NCBI RefSeq assembly: GCF_901827155.1
Contig: NZ_LR594659.1
Coordinates: 620,001 to 684,000, forward strand
From: Variovorax sp. PBL-H6
GTDB taxonomy: Bacteria; Pseudomonadota; Gammaproteobacteria; Burkholderiales; Burkholderiaceae_C
Reading direction: 5' to 3'
Length of the DNA stretch: 64,000 nt
The notes beneath the pieces are model-generated. The model ran no database searches. It was given only the letters and a program-made list of their open reading frames with translations, and was not told the origin of the DNA. Every line of letters starts with the position of its first letter. Position 1 is the stretch's first letter. Position numbers and translations under genes: made by a program. Shown piece after piece: positions 8,394 to 18,032 of this stretch.

Positions 8394-10757
8394 TTATTGC
8401 TCCTCCTCGGCATTGCGCGGCACTGCGCTCGCTGCCATTGCCGCGGCGAGTTGCTGCTGTTTGGCAATCTCGCGGTACATCTGGTCGCGGCCGCTCAGGT
8501 ATTGCCTCGGCCACTCGACGTCGCGGCTCTGGAGCTTGGCAGTCTCGTGAAGGGTCCAGGCCGGATCGGCCAAATGCGGCCGCGCGATGGCGCAAAGGTC
8601 GGCTCGGCCCGCAGCGATGATGCTGTTGGCTTGGTCGGCATCGGTGATGGCGCCCACTGCAATCGTCGAGATGCCCACCTCGTTGCGGATGCGGTCGGCA
8701 AAAGGCGTCTGGTACATGCGGCCGTACACCGGCTTGGCGGCGCGCGTGGTCTGGCCAGACGAGACGTCGATGAAGTCGCAACCCGCTTCCTTGAACATGC
8801 GTGCCACGGCGACGGCATCCGCATCGGTATTGCCGCCTGGCGCCCAATCATGGGCCGAGATGCGCACGCTCATCGGCTTGTCCTCGGGCCAGGCTGCCCG
8901 CATCGCGCGAAAGACTTCCAGCGGATAGCGGCAGCGGTTCTCGAGGCTGCCGCCGTACTCGTCGGTTCGCAGGTTGGTCAGCGGGCTGACGAAGGAGGCC
9001 AGCAGGTAGCCGTGCGCGCAGTGCAGCTCGAGCCAGTCGAAGCCTGCTTCGGCCGCACGCCGTGTCGAAGCCACGAATTGCTCGCGCAACTCATCCATCT
9101 GGGCGCGCGTCATCGCCGCGGGCAACTGATTTTGTTCTCCGTACGCCACGGGGCTGGCGGCGATCAGCGGCCAGTTGCCTTTCGGCAGCGGCTCATCGAT
9201 GGCTTCCCAGCCGAGTTGTGTGGAGCCCTTCGGTCCGCTGTGGCCCAGCTGCATGCCGATCTTTGCGCTGGTCTGTGAGTGGACGAAGTCGACGATGCGC
9301 TCGAAGGCGGCCGACTGCGCATCGTTGTAGAGCCCGGTGCAACCCGGCGTGATGCGCCCTTCCGGTGTGGGACTTGTCATCTCCACGAAAACGATGGCGG
9401 CGCCGCCGAGCGCGCGGGCGCCAAGGTGCACGAGCAGAAAATCCTGCGGCACGCCATCCACCGAGCTGTAGGTCGCCATCGGCGAGACCATGATGCGGTT
9501 CTTGAGCGTCAGGCCACGCACCTTCAGTGGCATCAGCATGGGCGGCAGGGGCTTGCCGCCCGAGAGCCATTTCTCGTAGCCGCCCAGCCATTGCGTGTCA
9601 CGCAGTCGCAGGTTCTCATGGCTGATGCGCTGCGAGCGCGTCAGCAGCGAGTAGGCGAACTGCTCGATCTCCATGCCTGTATAGCGCTTCACGTTCTCGA
9701 ACCACTCGGTCGAGTTGCGTGCTGCGTTCTGGATCTTCAGCACCTCGACGCTGCGCCGCGCTTCGTAGGCCTCGATGACGTCATCGACCTCGCCGCCGCG
9801 CTCGAACTCGTTGCACAGGTCGATCGCGTCTTCGAGTGCCAGCTTGGTGCCCGAGCCGATCGAGAAATGAGCCGTGTGCGCCGCATCGCCCATCAGCACC
9901 ACAGGCACGCTCTTGCCGTGAACCTCGATGCGGTGCGTCCAGTGCTTGCAGACCACGCGCGGGAAGCGGATCCAGTTGGCAGAGCCGCGCAGGTGGGTTG
10001 CGTTGCTGATCAGCGCGTGCCCGTCCAGGTACTTCGCGAACATCTTCTCGCAGAACGCAACGGCCTCGGGCTGCTCCATCTGGTCCAGGCCATGGGCCTT
10101 CCAGACCTCCTCGGGCGTCTCCACGATGAAGGTCGAGGTCTTGTCGTCGAACTGGTAGGCATGCGCCTGGAACCAGCCATGCTCCGTCTGTTCGAAGGCG
10201 AAGGTGAAGGCATCGAAGGTCTGGTGCGTGCCGAGCCAGACGAAACGGCACTGGCGCAGGTCGACGTCGGGCTCGAACACTTCGGCATAGCGCTGGCGGA
10301 TGCGGCTGTTGAGGCCGTCGCTGGCGATCACCAGGTCGGCGTTGTACTGGGCAGCAAGGGCCTGGTCGTCCGTCACGTCGGTCTCGAACACCAGCTTGAC
10401 GCCCAAGGCCAGGCAGCGCTCCTGCAGGATGTTGAGCAGCCGTTTGCGCCCGATGCCGCAGAACCCGTGGCCCCCCGAGCGCACCTGGCGGCCCTTGAAG
10501 AAGACCTGGATGTCGTCCCAATGATGAAACTCGTCGCCGATCAGCGCGGCGGTCTGCGGGTCGGCTGCGCGCAGGTTGTCCAGCGTCTGGTCGCTCAGCA
10601 CCACGCCCCACCCGAAGGTGTCGAAGGGGCGGTTGCGTTCGACGACGGTGACCTCGAGGCCGGGCTGCCTGGCCTTCATCAGGAGCGCGAAGTAGAGGCC
10701 GGCGGGGCCGCCGCCGATGCACAGGATGCGCTGCAGGTTGGGTGCTGAGCTATTCAT
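8394..10757 (-). CDS. 2-aminobenzoyl-CoA monooxygenase/reductase (FAD monooxygenase-OYE fusion)
   Basis: 787 residues joining two flavoenzymes. Residues 1 to about 390 are a PHBH-type FAD monooxygenase: GGGPAG near 15, [13 protein letters not shown], and the GD motif [16 protein letters not shown]. From about 400 the protein is an old-yellow-enzyme-like oxidoreductase with [10 protein letters not shown], the [11 protein letters not shown] active-site histidines and [10 protein letters not shown]. This architecture and length match the Azoarcus evansii enzyme that hydroxylates and reduces 2-aminobenzoyl-CoA, dearomatising the ring. Databases often call such proteins bifunctional salicylyl-CoA 5-hydroxylase/oxidoreductase. 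It is the first gene of the operon and has no Shine-Dalgarno sequence. Confidence 0.93.
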   Translation of the reverse strand: MNSSAPNLQRILCIGGGPAGLYFALLMKARQPGLEVTVVERNRPFDTFGWGVVLSDQTLDNLRAADPQTAALIGDEFHHWDDIQVFFKGRQVRSGGHGFCGIGRKRLLNILQERCLALGVKLVFETDVTDDQALAAQYNADLVIASDGLNSRIRQRYAEVFEPDVDLRQCRFVWLGTHQTFDAFTFAFEQTEHGWFQAHAYQFDDKTSTFIVETPEEVWKAHGLDQMEQPEAVAFCEKMFAKYLDGHALISNATHLRGSANWIRFPRVVCKHWTHRIEVHGKSVPVVLMGDAAHTAHFSIGSGTKLALEDAIDLCNEFERGGEVDDVIEAYEARRSVEVLKIQNAARNSTEWFENVKRYTGMEIEQFAYSLLTRSQRISHENLRLRDTQWLGGYEKWLSGGKPLPPMLMPLKVRGLTLKNRIMVSPMATYSSVDGVPQDFLLVHLGARALGGAAIVFVEMTSPTPEGRITPGCTGLYNDAQSAAFERIVDFVHSQTSAKIGMQLGHSGPKGSTQLGWEAIDEPLPKGNWPLIAASPVAYGEQNQLPAAMTRAQMDELREQFVASTRRAAEAGFDWLELHCAHGYLLASFVSPLTNLRTDEYGGSLENRCRYPLEVFRAMRAAWPEDKPMSVRISAHDWAPGGNTDADAVAVARMFKEAGCDFIDVSSGQTTRAAKPVYGRMYQTPFADRIRNEVGISTIAVGAITDADQANSIIAAGRADLCAIARPHLADPAWTLHETAKLQSRDVEWPRQYLSGRDQMYREIAKQQQLAAAMAASAVPRNAEEEQ

Positions 10758-10763
10758 GGATCA

Positions 10764-10793
10764 ATAGTTTAGACCTAAACAATGTGATGTCAA
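10764..10793 (-). promoter_or_regulatory. Operon promoter overlapped by MarR-type operator
   Basis: On the minus strand TTGACA (10788-10793) is a perfect -35 box. TAAACT follows 16 bases later as a -10 candidate. The imperfect 20-bp dyad ATAGTTTAGACCTAAACAAT (10764-10783, 8 of 9 arm positions matching) covers the spacer and the -10. Binding there would block RNA polymerase. Transcription should start within a few bases of the ATG at 10757. Confidence 0.7.
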
Positions 10794-10857
10794 CTCCATG
10801 AAGGGCTTTCCCTGAAGGTCGGTTGACGACTTTGCGAGTGCTGGCAAGAATCGCTCC

Positions 10858-12144
10858 ATGCCAAGTCTGATGCCAAGCTCCATACCAAGCCTGATGCCGA
10901 AGATCGAATCGCAGCTTTCCGATCTGCCGGTTCCGCTGACTCTGCAGTTGCCCGATGGGCGACAGGTGAGTCGGCCAGGTTCACGCATCACACTGGCTTT
11001 TTCGGACTGGTCGGCGCTCGCCAAGCTGGGTGCCCGGCAGCTCGGCGCAATCGGCGAGGCCTATGTCGAAGGCAAGGTCCAGATCCAGGGCGCCATGCGT
11101 GACCTGGTCGATGTGACGGTCGGGCTGCTGCCGCGCAATCCGGTCGAGATCACGCATGGCTGGTGGAGCAAGCTGCAGCGGCGTGCGCGCTCGCGCAGCG
11201 CGCATTCGCTGGGCAAGGACGCCCAACAGATCGAGTTCCACTACGATGTATCCGACGACTTCTATGCGCTGTGGCTCGACGCGCGTCGCGTCTATTCATG
11301 CGCCTATTTCCGCGACGCCGACATGACCCTGGCGCAGGCCCAGGAGGCCAAGCTCGACCATATTTGCCGCAAGCTCATGCTGCAGCCTGGCGACCGCTAT
11401 CTGGACGTCGGCTCGGGCTGGGGTGCACTGCTGCTGTGGGCCGCCGAGCACTACGGCGTCGATGCAACCGGCATTACGCTGTCGAAGAACCAGCAGGCGT
11501 ACGTGACGCGCCTGATCGAGGAGAAGGGGCTGCAAGGCCGGGTGCGGGTCGAGCTGCGCGACTACCGCCTGCTCGAAGAGGACAAGCCCTTCGACAAGAT
11601 CTCTTCCGTGGGCATGTTCGAGCACGTGGGCAGCGCCAACATGGGCACCTATTTCCGCAAGATCCACGCCCTGCTCAAACCGGGAGGGCTGGCGTTGAAC
11701 CACGGCATCACTTCTGGCCAGCTCGACTATGCGCAACTGGGCGCCGGTCTTGGCGACTTCATCGAGAAGTACATCTTCCCGGGTGGCGAGCTGCTGCACG
11801 TTACCACCATCCTGCGCGAGACCGCCGCTGCAGGACTCGAGATGGTCGATACCGAGAACCTGCGGCCGCACTATGCGCGCACGCTGTGGCATTGGTCCGA
11901 CGCGCTTGATGCGCGTTTCGACGAGGCACGAGAGGTCCTGGTGCGCACGAGCGGCGCGGAAAGGGCCGAGCGCGTCCTGCGCGCGTACCGCCTGTATCTT
12001 GCGGGCTCGGCGATGAGCTTCGAGCAGGGCTGGATTGCGCTGCACCAGATGCTGTCCACCAAGCCTGACGGCAAGGTCAAGGCGGGGCCGCTGTTCGGCG
12101 CACAGTCGGCGTATCCTTTCGTGCGCAACTACATGTACAAGTAA
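10858..12144 (+). CDS. cfa: Cyclopropane-fatty-acyl-phospholipid synthase (SAM methyltransferase)
   Basis: 428 residues. It would transfer a methylene group from S-adenosylmethionine to unsaturated fatty-acyl chains of membrane phospholipids. The SAM motif is YLDVGSGWGALLLWAAEHYGV near residue 180, preceded by FHYDVSDDFYALWLD and followed by SVGMFEHVG. The N-terminus holds Met residues 1, 5 and 14 in a short repeated stretch (MPSLMPSSIPSLMPK), so the true start may be Met14 and the upstream part is uncertain. It faces away from the 2-aminobenzoate operon, and its promoter shares the 100-base gap with the MarR operator. Confidence 0.93.
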   Translation: MPSLMPSSIPSLMPKIESQLSDLPVPLTLQLPDGRQVSRPGSRITLAFSDWSALAKLGARQLGAIGEAYVEGKVQIQGAMRDLVDVTVGLLPRNPVEITHGWWSKLQRRARSRSAHSLGKDAQQIEFHYDVSDDFYALWLDARRVYSCAYFRDADMTLAQAQEAKLDHICRKLMLQPGDRYLDVGSGWGALLLWAAEHYGVDATGITLSKNQQAYVTRLIEEKGLQGRVRVELRDYRLLEEDKPFDKISSVGMFEHVGSANMGTYFRKIHALLKPGGLALNHGITSGQLDYAQLGAGLGDFIEKYIFPGGELLHVTTILRETAAAGLEMVDTENLRPHYARTLWHWSDALDARFDEAREVLVRTSGAERAERVLRAYRLYLAGSAMSFEQGWIALHQMLSTKPDGKVKAGPLFGAQSAYPFVRNYMYK

Positions 12145-12156
12145 AGCGAGTCACCC

Positions 12157-12480
12157 ATGCTGTATCGATTCAACTCCCGCGCCAGCCCTCCCTTCGTAAT
12201 GCTCGAGACACATGCACGGCAGCTGTTCGACATCATCGGCAAGGCGCCGGCGCCCAAGGGTGTCATCACGGGCGAGCAGATGCCCGCCGCCATTTCCGCG
12301 CTCGAGTCCGCCATTGCGCGCGAAAGCCGCAACACCCACAACCACGACGACTATGCCGTCGAGGGCCACGACAACGAAGCCGAGAAGCAGCATATCGGGC
12401 TGCACCAGCGCGCCGTGCCGTTGCTGCACATGCTGAAAGAATCCCTGGCTGACGGCAAGGACGTGACCTGGGAGGTTTAG
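12157..12480 (+). CDS. DUF1840 domain-containing protein
   Basis: 107 residues beginning MLYRFNSRASPPFVML, matching the DUF1840 pattern of small cytoplasmic proteins of unknown function found in beta- and gammaproteobacteria. A His/Asn/Asp-rich middle (NTHNHDDYAVEGHDNEAEKQH) is notable and could bind metal, though this is speculative. It lies 12 bases after cfa and is probably co-transcribed. Confidence 0.8.
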   Translation: MLYRFNSRASPPFVMLETHARQLFDIIGKAPAPKGVITGEQMPAAISALESAIARESRNTHNHDDYAVEGHDNEAEKQHIGLHQRAVPLLHMLKESLADGKDVTWEV

Positions 12481-12484
12481 TTCG

Positions 12485-12519
12485 CCCCCAGGGGCCCGGC
12501 GAAGCCGGTTCCGCGGTGT
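12485..12519 (+). repeat. Shortened copy of the interspersed C5-G5 repeat
   Basis: CCCCCAGG followed directly by GGCCCGGCGAAGCCGGTTCC and GCGGTGT. This is the two ends of the 85-bp repeat seen at 38808, 38904 and 27259, without about 50 bp of its middle. Confidence 0.6.
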
Positions 12520-12565
12520 CTCCCGAACGGGCGGCGCTTCGCGCGGCCTGGGGGAAGTCCCCCGC

Positions 12566-13573
12566 TCAGTCCACTTTTGCGCCTGAGGCCTTCACCACCT
12601 TCGCCCACTTGATGTGTTCGCTTTCGATCAGCTTGGCGAACTCGGCCGGCGTATTCCCGCTCGGGATCGCGCCCTGGGCCGTCATCTTCTCCTTGATGGC
12701 CGGAGTGCCCAGCGACTTGGCGACCTCCTGCTGGATGCGGTTCACGATCTCCGGCGAGGTGCCGGCCGGCGCCAGCAGGCCGAACCACGAGCTCGCCTCG
12801 TAGCCCTTGAGCGCCGGGCCGCCGGCCTCCTCGACGGTCGGCACATCGGGCAGGGCCGGTGAACGCTGCGCGCTCGTCACGGCCAACGCCTTGAGCTTGC
12901 CGCCCTTGATCTGCTGCATCGACGAGGGCAGGTTATCGAACATCACGTCGGAATTGCCGCCCACCAGGTCCAGCAGCGCGGGGCTCGAGCCACGGTACGG
13001 GATGTGCGTCATGAAGCTGCCGGTCATCGTCTTGAAGAGCTCGCCGGCCAGGTGGATCGAGGTGCCGCTGCCGCTGGAAGCCATGTTGAGCTTGCCCGGG
13101 TTGGCCTTCGCGTATTTGATGAAGTCTGTCACGCTGTTGATGTTGAGCGCCTTCGCCTTGTCGACATTCATCTCCATGACGTTCGGCACCGCCGCCACAA
13201 GCGTGATCGGCACGAAGTCCTTGATCGGGTCGTAAGGCAGCTTGGGGTAGAGCGCGCGGTTGATGCCATGCGTGCCGACGGTGCCCATCAGCAGCGTATA
13301 GCCGTCGTTCGGCGCCCTGGCGACGATTTCAGCCCCGACGTTGCCGCCGGCGCCCGCGCGGTTGTCGACGATGAACTGCTGCCCGAATGCCTTGGACAAT
13401 TCGGGCGCGATCGCGCGCGCCAGGATGTCGGTGGTGCCGCCTGGCGCAAAGGGCACGACGATGCGCACCGGCTTGGTGGGCCAGGTGCCTTGCGCGGTGG
13501 CGGGACCCGCGGCGAGTACCGCGGCGGCGGCGAGGGCCAGTGCGGCGCGGCGGGGAATGAATGCTGAGCTCAT
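12566..13573 (-). CDS. Bug-type tripartite tricarboxylate receptor protein
   Basis: 335 residues with an N-terminal signal peptide cleaved near GPATAQ. It belongs to the Bug family of periplasmic solute receptors, which bind carboxylated compounds. Family motifs present are [33 protein letters not shown] and [16 protein letters not shown]. No TctA/TctB membrane subunits are nearby, as is common for these very numerous receptors in Burkholderiales. The start at MSSAFIPRR is chosen over an upstream MHQQEFR because it begins the signal peptide. Confidence 0.93.
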   Translation of the reverse strand: MSSAFIPRRAALALAAAAVLAAGPATAQGTWPTKPVRIVVPFAPGGTTDILARAIAPELSKAFGQQFIVDNRAGAGGNVGAEIVARAPNDGYTLLMGTVGTHGINRALYPKLPYDPIKDFVPITLVAAVPNVMEMNVDKAKALNINSVTDFIKYAKANPGKLNMASSGSGTSIHLAGELFKTMTGSFMTHIPYRGSSPALLDLVGGNSDVMFDNLPSSMQQIKGGKLKALAVTSAQRSPALPDVPTVEEAGGPALKGYEASSWFGLLAPAGTSPEIVNRIQQEVAKSLGTPAIKEKMTAQGAIPSGNTPAEFAKLIESEHIKWAKVVKASGAKVD

Positions 13574-13649
13574 GCGGAATTCCTGTTGATGCATCGCGTC
13601 GTGTTGTACAGGGCTCGCGTCACATCCGGCGCAGGGAATTACCCCGTGT

Positions 13650-14624
13650 TCACCGGAGTACCTTTGCCCTCGGCTGCGCGCTCGCCCATGCAGGCGTGAC
13701 GGACCCCCCATGTACGCTCTGCGCAAAGCCACGCGCGCGGAACTGCTCCACCACGAAGTCGACGAACACGCGGGTCTTCGCCGGCAGCAGCTTCCGGCTC
13801 GGGTAGTACAGCGACAACGGCCCCGCATCGTCATACCAGCCCGGCAGCAGCCGCAGCAGCGCGCCGCTCTGCAGCCCGGGCAGAGCAAACGGCATCGGCA
13901 CCAGCGCGACGCCCAGACCCAGCATCGCCGCGCGGCACATCGCTTCGGGGTCGCTGAAGATCAGGCGGGCCCGGACTGCCACCGCCACTTCGTCACCGGC
14001 GGTGTTGCGCAGCGTCCAGGGGCGGATGCGCCCGGTGGGCGAGGAGCGGCGCACGATGCTGTCGAAGGCGGCCAGCTCTGCCGGGTGCGACGGCATCGCC
14101 TTGCCGGCCAGGTAGTCCGGCGCGGCGACGGCAACTACATGGATGCGCGCCAGCTCGCGCGCGACCAGCCCCGGCGTGAGCTCGATGCCGCCGCCGATCG
14201 CCGCGTCGAAGCCCTCGCCGATCAAGTCCACCTGCCGGTTCTCGAAATGCCAGTCGGGCAGCACGGCCGGATAAAGCGCCAGGAAATCGCCGAGCAGTGG
14301 CACGACGTACTCGCGTCCGAAGGCCTGCCCCATGCTGACCTTGAGGGTGCCCGCCGGCTGCCGATCGGCGTCGGCGGCGCCGGCCACGGCGTCGGCCAGC
14401 GTCCCGAGCGCACCGGCGACCTGGTGCAGCAGTCGCTCGCCGCCCTCGGTCAGGGTCAGCTTGCGCGTGCTGCGCTGAAACAGGCGCAGGCCCAGGCGGG
14501 CTTCCAGTCGCGCGACGTTCTTGCTCACCGCTGCGGGCGTCAGCCCCAGTTGCCGCGCGGCAGCGGAGAAACTGCCAGTTTCGGCGCTGCGGACAAAGGA
14601 CTCGAGGTGACTCAGGGGTTGCAC
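13650..14624 (-). CDS. LysR-family transcriptional regulator
   Basis: 324 residues. The N-terminal winged helix ([20 protein letters not shown] then [19 protein letters not shown]) is typical of LysR. The C-terminal periplasmic-binding-like effector domain follows from about residue 90. Divergent orientation to the SDR gene and the dyad between them suggest that it controls that gene and itself. Confidence 0.93.
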   Translation of the reverse strand: MQPLSHLESFVRSAETGSFSAAARQLGLTPAAVSKNVARLEARLGLRLFQRSTRKLTLTEGGERLLHQVAGALGTLADAVAGAADADRQPAGTLKVSMGQAFGREYVVPLLGDFLALYPAVLPDWHFENRQVDLIGEGFDAAIGGGIELTPGLVARELARIHVVAVAAPDYLAGKAMPSHPAELAAFDSIVRRSSPTGRIRPWTLRNTAGDEVAVAVRARLIFSDPEAMCRAAMLGLGVALVPMPFALPGLQSGALLRLLPGWYDDAGPLSLYYPSRKLLPAKTRVFVDFVVEQFRARGFAQSVHGGSVTPAWASAQPRAKVLR

Positions 14625-14630
14625 GCGCCC

Positions 14631-14653
14631 ATTTTCAACCCAAAGTTGAAATT
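14631..14653. promoter_or_regulatory. LysR-type operator between LysR and SDR genes
   Basis: ATTTTCAAC (14631-14639) and GTTGAAATT (14645-14653) form a dyad with 8 of 9 positions matching around CCAAA. The core TTCAAC-N5-GTTGAA contains the T-N11-A pattern of LysR sites. It lies 7 bases from the LysR ATG and about 80 from the SDR start, as expected for autorepression plus divergent activation. Confidence 0.68.
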
Positions 14654-14734
14654 GATAAGGCCGTTGGGGCGCTACCGGAGGCGCAATCGAATCCCGACAC
14701 TGCAGTCATCGCAACACACTTTCCAAAGTCCACC

Positions 14735-15496
14735 ATGTCCCAAGCCACTTCCCCCAAGCCCCTCTTCAGCGGCAAGGCCGCCTTCGTCACCGGCGGTTCG
14801 CGCGGCATCGGCGCCTCCATCGTGCGGCGTCTCGCGCAGGACGGGGCTGCCGTCGCCTTCAGCTATGCCAGCAACGATGCCGCCGCCCGTGATCTGTCCG
14901 CAAGCATCGAAGCCGCAGGCGGACGCGCGATGGCGCTGCGCGTCGACAGCGCCGATGCGGATGCGCTGCGCTCAGCCATCGACCAGGCTGCGCAAGCATT
15001 CGGCCGGCTCGACATCCTGGTCAACAATGCCGGCGTGCTCAAGCTCGGCACCGCCGATCAGATCTCGCTGGAAGATTTCGACCTCACGTTGAACGTCAAC
15101 GTGCGCGCCGTCTTCGTCGCCATTCAGGCGGCCCTGCGGCACATCGGCGAAGGTGGCCGCATCATCAACATCGGCAGCACCAACGCCGAGCGCATGCCCT
15201 TTCCGGGGGGCGGCGTCTATGCCATGAGCAAATCCGCGCTGACCGGCCTCGTGCAAGGCTTCGCGCGCGACCTCGGGCCGCGCGGCATCACGATCAACAA
15301 CGTGCAACCCGGCCCGGTCGACACCGACATGAACCCGGCCGATGGGCCGATGGCTTCGACCATGCACGGGTTCATGGCCATTCCGAGACACGGCCGCGGT
15401 GACGAGATCGCGGGCATGGTGGCTTACCTTGCAGGCCCCGAGGCCGCCTTCGTCACTGGCGCCAGCCTCAACATCGACGGAGGCTTCGCGGCCTGA
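14735..15496 (+). CDS. SDR family NAD(P)-dependent oxidoreductase
   Basis: 253 residues of a classical short-chain dehydrogenase. The cofactor motif TGGSRGIG lies near residue 19, NNAG near 93, a catalytic Ser in NIGSTNAE, and the YAMSK Tyr/Lys pair near 163. PGPVDTDMNP follows, and the C-terminus SLNIDGGFAA is typical. It most resembles 3-ketoacyl-ACP reductase-like and glucose dehydrogenase-like SDRs. The substrate is unknown. It is divergent from the LysR gene. Confidence 0.92.
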   Translation: MSQATSPKPLFSGKAAFVTGGSRGIGASIVRRLAQDGAAVAFSYASNDAAARDLSASIEAAGGRAMALRVDSADADALRSAIDQAAQAFGRLDILVNNAGVLKLGTADQISLEDFDLTLNVNVRAVFVAIQAALRHIGEGGRIINIGSTNAERMPFPGGGVYAMSKSALTGLVQGFARDLGPRGITINNVQPGPVDTDMNPADGPMASTMHGFMAIPRHGRGDEIAGMVAYLAGPEAAFVTGASLNIDGGFAA

Positions 15497-15532
15497 CCGA
15501 AGCAGGCCACTGCCGCTGGCCGGCCGGCTCGC

Positions 15533-16537
15533 TCATCGGCACATCGCCCGGGCCGCGTCGACGATGCGCTGGGCGCCCACGCGCGATTGCGCTTCCAGAA
15601 CCGGCGCATAGCCCACCGGGATGCGCGGCGCCCCCAGCCGCGCGATGCGGCAGCCGGTGGCCTCGGCGGCGCTGGCTGCGATCTCGGCGCCGAAACCGGC
15701 GGCCTGCACCGCCTCGTGCACCACCAGCAGTCGCCCGGTGCGCGCGCACGAGCCGAACACCATCTCGCGGTCCCACGGCCACACGGTACGCAAGTCGATC
15801 AGCTCGACCGCGATTCCCTCGGTGGCGAGCACATCGCAGGCGGCGCTGCAGGCTTGCAACTGGCGGCTCCAGCTGACCAGTGTCAACGCGTCGCCCGCGC
15901 GCAGGCGCGCAGCCTTGCCCAGCGGCACCTTGACCGATTCGTCCACGGCGCCGCGCGAACCCCACAGGTTCTTGTGCTCGATGTAGACCACCGGGTCCCC
16001 GCATTGGAGGGCCGCGCGCAGCAGCGAATGGTTGTCCTGCGGCGTCGACGGGCACACCACGACCACGCCCGGCAGGTGCGCGAACCAGGCTTCCAGCGAT
16101 TGCGAATGCTGCGCGGCCGACGCATCCCAGATGCCGCCCGGCATGCGCGCCACCAGCGGCACCCGGCCCTGGCCGCCGAACATGAAGCGGTTCTTGGCGG
16201 CCTGGTTCACCAGCTCGTCCATGCCGCAGAGCGCGAAATCCACCACACGCATCTCGACGACCGGCCTGAGCCCCGCGAGCGCCATGCCCACGCCGGCACC
16301 CATGATCGCGGCTTCGGAGATCGGCGTGTCGATCACCCGCTCGGCGCCGAAGCGCTGCTGCAGGCCCTTGTACTGGCCGAAGATGCCACCCCGGCCCACG
16401 TCCTCGCCGAGCACCACCACGCGGGCATCGGCCTCCATCTCGCGTTGCACGGCCAGCGCCGCAGCCTCGGCGTAGCTCAGCTCCCGGACTGTGGCCGCAC
16501 GCCCGCCGCCCGGCGCCGTGTCGCTGCTCATGTCCAT
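15533..16537 (-). CDS. Alpha-keto acid dehydrogenase E1 beta subunit (transketolase-like)
   Basis: 334 residues: the thiamine-diphosphate-dependent pyrimidine-binding domain (YAEAAALAVQREMEADARV, GEDVGRGGIFGQYKGL, TPISEAAIMGAGVGMA) and C-terminal transketolase domain (DLRTVWPWD; the family usually has DLRTL-P-D). It pairs with the upstream E1 alpha to decarboxylate a 2-oxo acid or acetoin. ATG at 16537 is preferred over the ATG at 16531 because GGAG stands 7 bases before it. It overlaps the alpha gene. No E2 or E3 gene is in the neighbourhood. Confidence 0.92.
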   Translation of the reverse strand: MDMSSDTAPGGGRAATVRELSYAEAAALAVQREMEADARVVVLGEDVGRGGIFGQYKGLQQRFGAERVIDTPISEAAIMGAGVGMALAGLRPVVEMRVVDFALCGMDELVNQAAKNRFMFGGQGRVPLVARMPGGIWDASAAQHSQSLEAWFAHLPGVVVVCPSTPQDNHSLLRAALQCGDPVVYIEHKNLWGSRGAVDESVKVPLGKAARLRAGDALTLVSWSRQLQACSAACDVLATEGIAVELIDLRTVWPWDREMVFGSCARTGRLLVVHEAVQAAGFGAEIAASAAEATGCRIARLGAPRIPVGYAPVLEAQSRVGAQRIVDAARAMCR

Positions 16538-17547
16538 TGGCCGGCTCCGGTGCTTTGCACGTCGGTGAAGGCGGCCGCGGCCTCGGGCCAGGGCGCGGCG
16601 TCGGCCGCAGCCAAGGCGGCCTCGACCTCCGCCTGCGCCTCGTGCTCGATGGCGTCGAGCACGGCCGCCTCGGCGCCGCCGGCCAGCAGCCGCGCACGAG
16701 CGCGGTCGATGGGGTCGGTCTCGAGTGCGGCAGCCAACTCCGCCGGATCGCGGTAGCCCGCCGGGTCGACCGACACATGGCCCTTGACGCGGTAGGTGAG
16801 GGCATGCAGCAGCCGCGGCCCGCGCCCACTGCGCACCTGGGCCACGAGCGCGCCCGCGGCCGCGTGCACGGCGAATACATCGTTGCCATCCACGCGCGTT
16901 GCCGCGATGTCCAGCGCCTCGGCGCGGGCCGACGCGCCGTCGCCGCCCGTCATCGGCCCGCTGGCCGTGGTCGCGCTCCATTGGTTGTCCTCGCAGACGA
17001 AGAGCACCGGCAGCGCGTAGACACGCGCCCAGTTGAGCGATTCGAGGAAGGGACCGCGGTTGATCGCACCGTCGCCGAAGAAGCACACGGTGATCGCGTC
17101 CTTGCGCTGCAGCTTCTGCGCATGCGCCGCGCCCACCGCGATCGGCAGCCCGGCGGCGACCACGCCATTGGCGCCCAGCATGCCCACGGAGAAATCGGCG
17201 ATGTGCATGGAACCGCCCTTGCCGCCGTTGAAGCCGCTGGCCTTGCCGAACAGCTCGCACATCATGCGCGTCAGATCGGCGCCCTTGGCCAGCGTGTGGC
17301 CGTGGCCGCGGTGCGTGGAGGTCAGGTAGTCGGTCTTCGCGAGGTGGGCGCAGACACCCGCGGCCACGGCCTCCTGGCCGGTCGACAGGTGCAGCGGGCC
17401 ACGCACCCTGGCGGCGCCCGCGGCTTCCTGGCCATAGGCACTGACGCCGCCTTGGCTGGCCACCTCGGCAGCGTTCTCGAAGGCGCGAATGCGGCGCATC
17501 GTCCGGTAGAGCGCCAGGCGCTCGGTCTCTGGGATCTCGGTGTTCAT
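16528..17547 (-). CDS. Alpha-keto acid / acetoin dehydrogenase E1 alpha subunit
   Basis: 339 residues from MNTEIPETERL. The thiamine-diphosphate motif is complete: FFGDGAINRGPFLESLNWA then LFVCEDNQW. The HRGHGHTLAKG segment and the phosphorylation-loop-like region follow the bacterial AcoA/PdhA pattern. An upstream in-frame Met (7 codons earlier) is possible. It is translationally coupled to E1 beta. Whether the substrate is pyruvate, acetoin or a branched-chain 2-oxo acid cannot be decided here. Confidence 0.92.
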   Translation of the reverse strand: MNTEIPETERLALYRTMRRIRAFENAAEVASQGGVSAYGQEAAGAARVRGPLHLSTGQEAVAAGVCAHLAKTDYLTSTHRGHGHTLAKGADLTRMMCELFGKASGFNGGKGGSMHIADFSVGMLGANGVVAAGLPIAVGAAHAQKLQRKDAITVCFFGDGAINRGPFLESLNWARVYALPVLFVCEDNQWSATTASGPMTGGDGASARAEALDIAATRVDGNDVFAVHAAAGALVAQVRSGRGPRLLHALTYRVKGHVSVDPAGYRDPAELAAALETDPIDRARARLLAGGAEAAVLDAIEHEAQAEVEAALAAADAAPWPEAAAAFTDVQSTGAGQWT

Positions 17548-17680
17548 CTCGGCTCCAGCGCAGAGCACGGCTGCGCTTCGCCGGGAATCGTATCGATCGC
17601 GACCCCGCGCGCGTGAGGTGGCTAACCCCGAGCGGCTGCGCGACCTGTCGCTGGCGAGGAGATCAGCCGGCGGGCGTTGA

Positions 17681-18007
17681 CTACCAGACGGTGCCGAGCG
17701 CCGTCACGCCGGCCAGGGAATTGATGACGAGCCAGAAGGCCGCCAGGTCCCAGGTCCAACCCTGCCGCCGCGTGGCGCCCCATCCGCCCAGAGGAGCTGT
17801 CGGCTCGCCGGCAGGCGTCGCGCCATAGAACGCTGGCAGCTTGTGCGAGCAGCCCTTGCAGAATCGAGCGGCGCCGAGGTTGATGGTGTTGCAAGCCTCG
17901 CAGACTTCAACAGACACCGCGCCCGTCCGAAGCATGGCCAGATCGATCAGGTTTCCGAAGGCAACGTCCGAAGGCAGCGATGGATTGGCAGCGGCGGCTG
18001 AGGTCAT
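17681..18007 (-). CDS. Small zinc-ribbon membrane protein
   Basis: 108 residues, unknown function. Residues about 36-58 form a double CxxC zinc ribbon (CEACN...FCKGCSHKLPAFY), followed by a basic/Pro linker and one C-terminal hydrophobic segment (DLAAFWLVINSLAGVTALGTVW). The ribbon plus LPxF tail closely resembles the start of the protein at 22568-23635, so the two are probably paralogues. Likely anchored in the inner membrane with the ribbon in the cytoplasm. This topology is inferred. Confidence 0.6.
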   Translation of the reverse strand: MTSAAAANPSLPSDVAFGNLIDLAMLRTGAVSVEVCEACNTINLGAARFCKGCSHKLPAFYGATPAGEPTAPLGGWGATRRQGWTWDLAAFWLVINSLAGVTALGTVW

Positions 18008-18032
18008 GGTGCTCTCCTCGCGACAGATGGGT

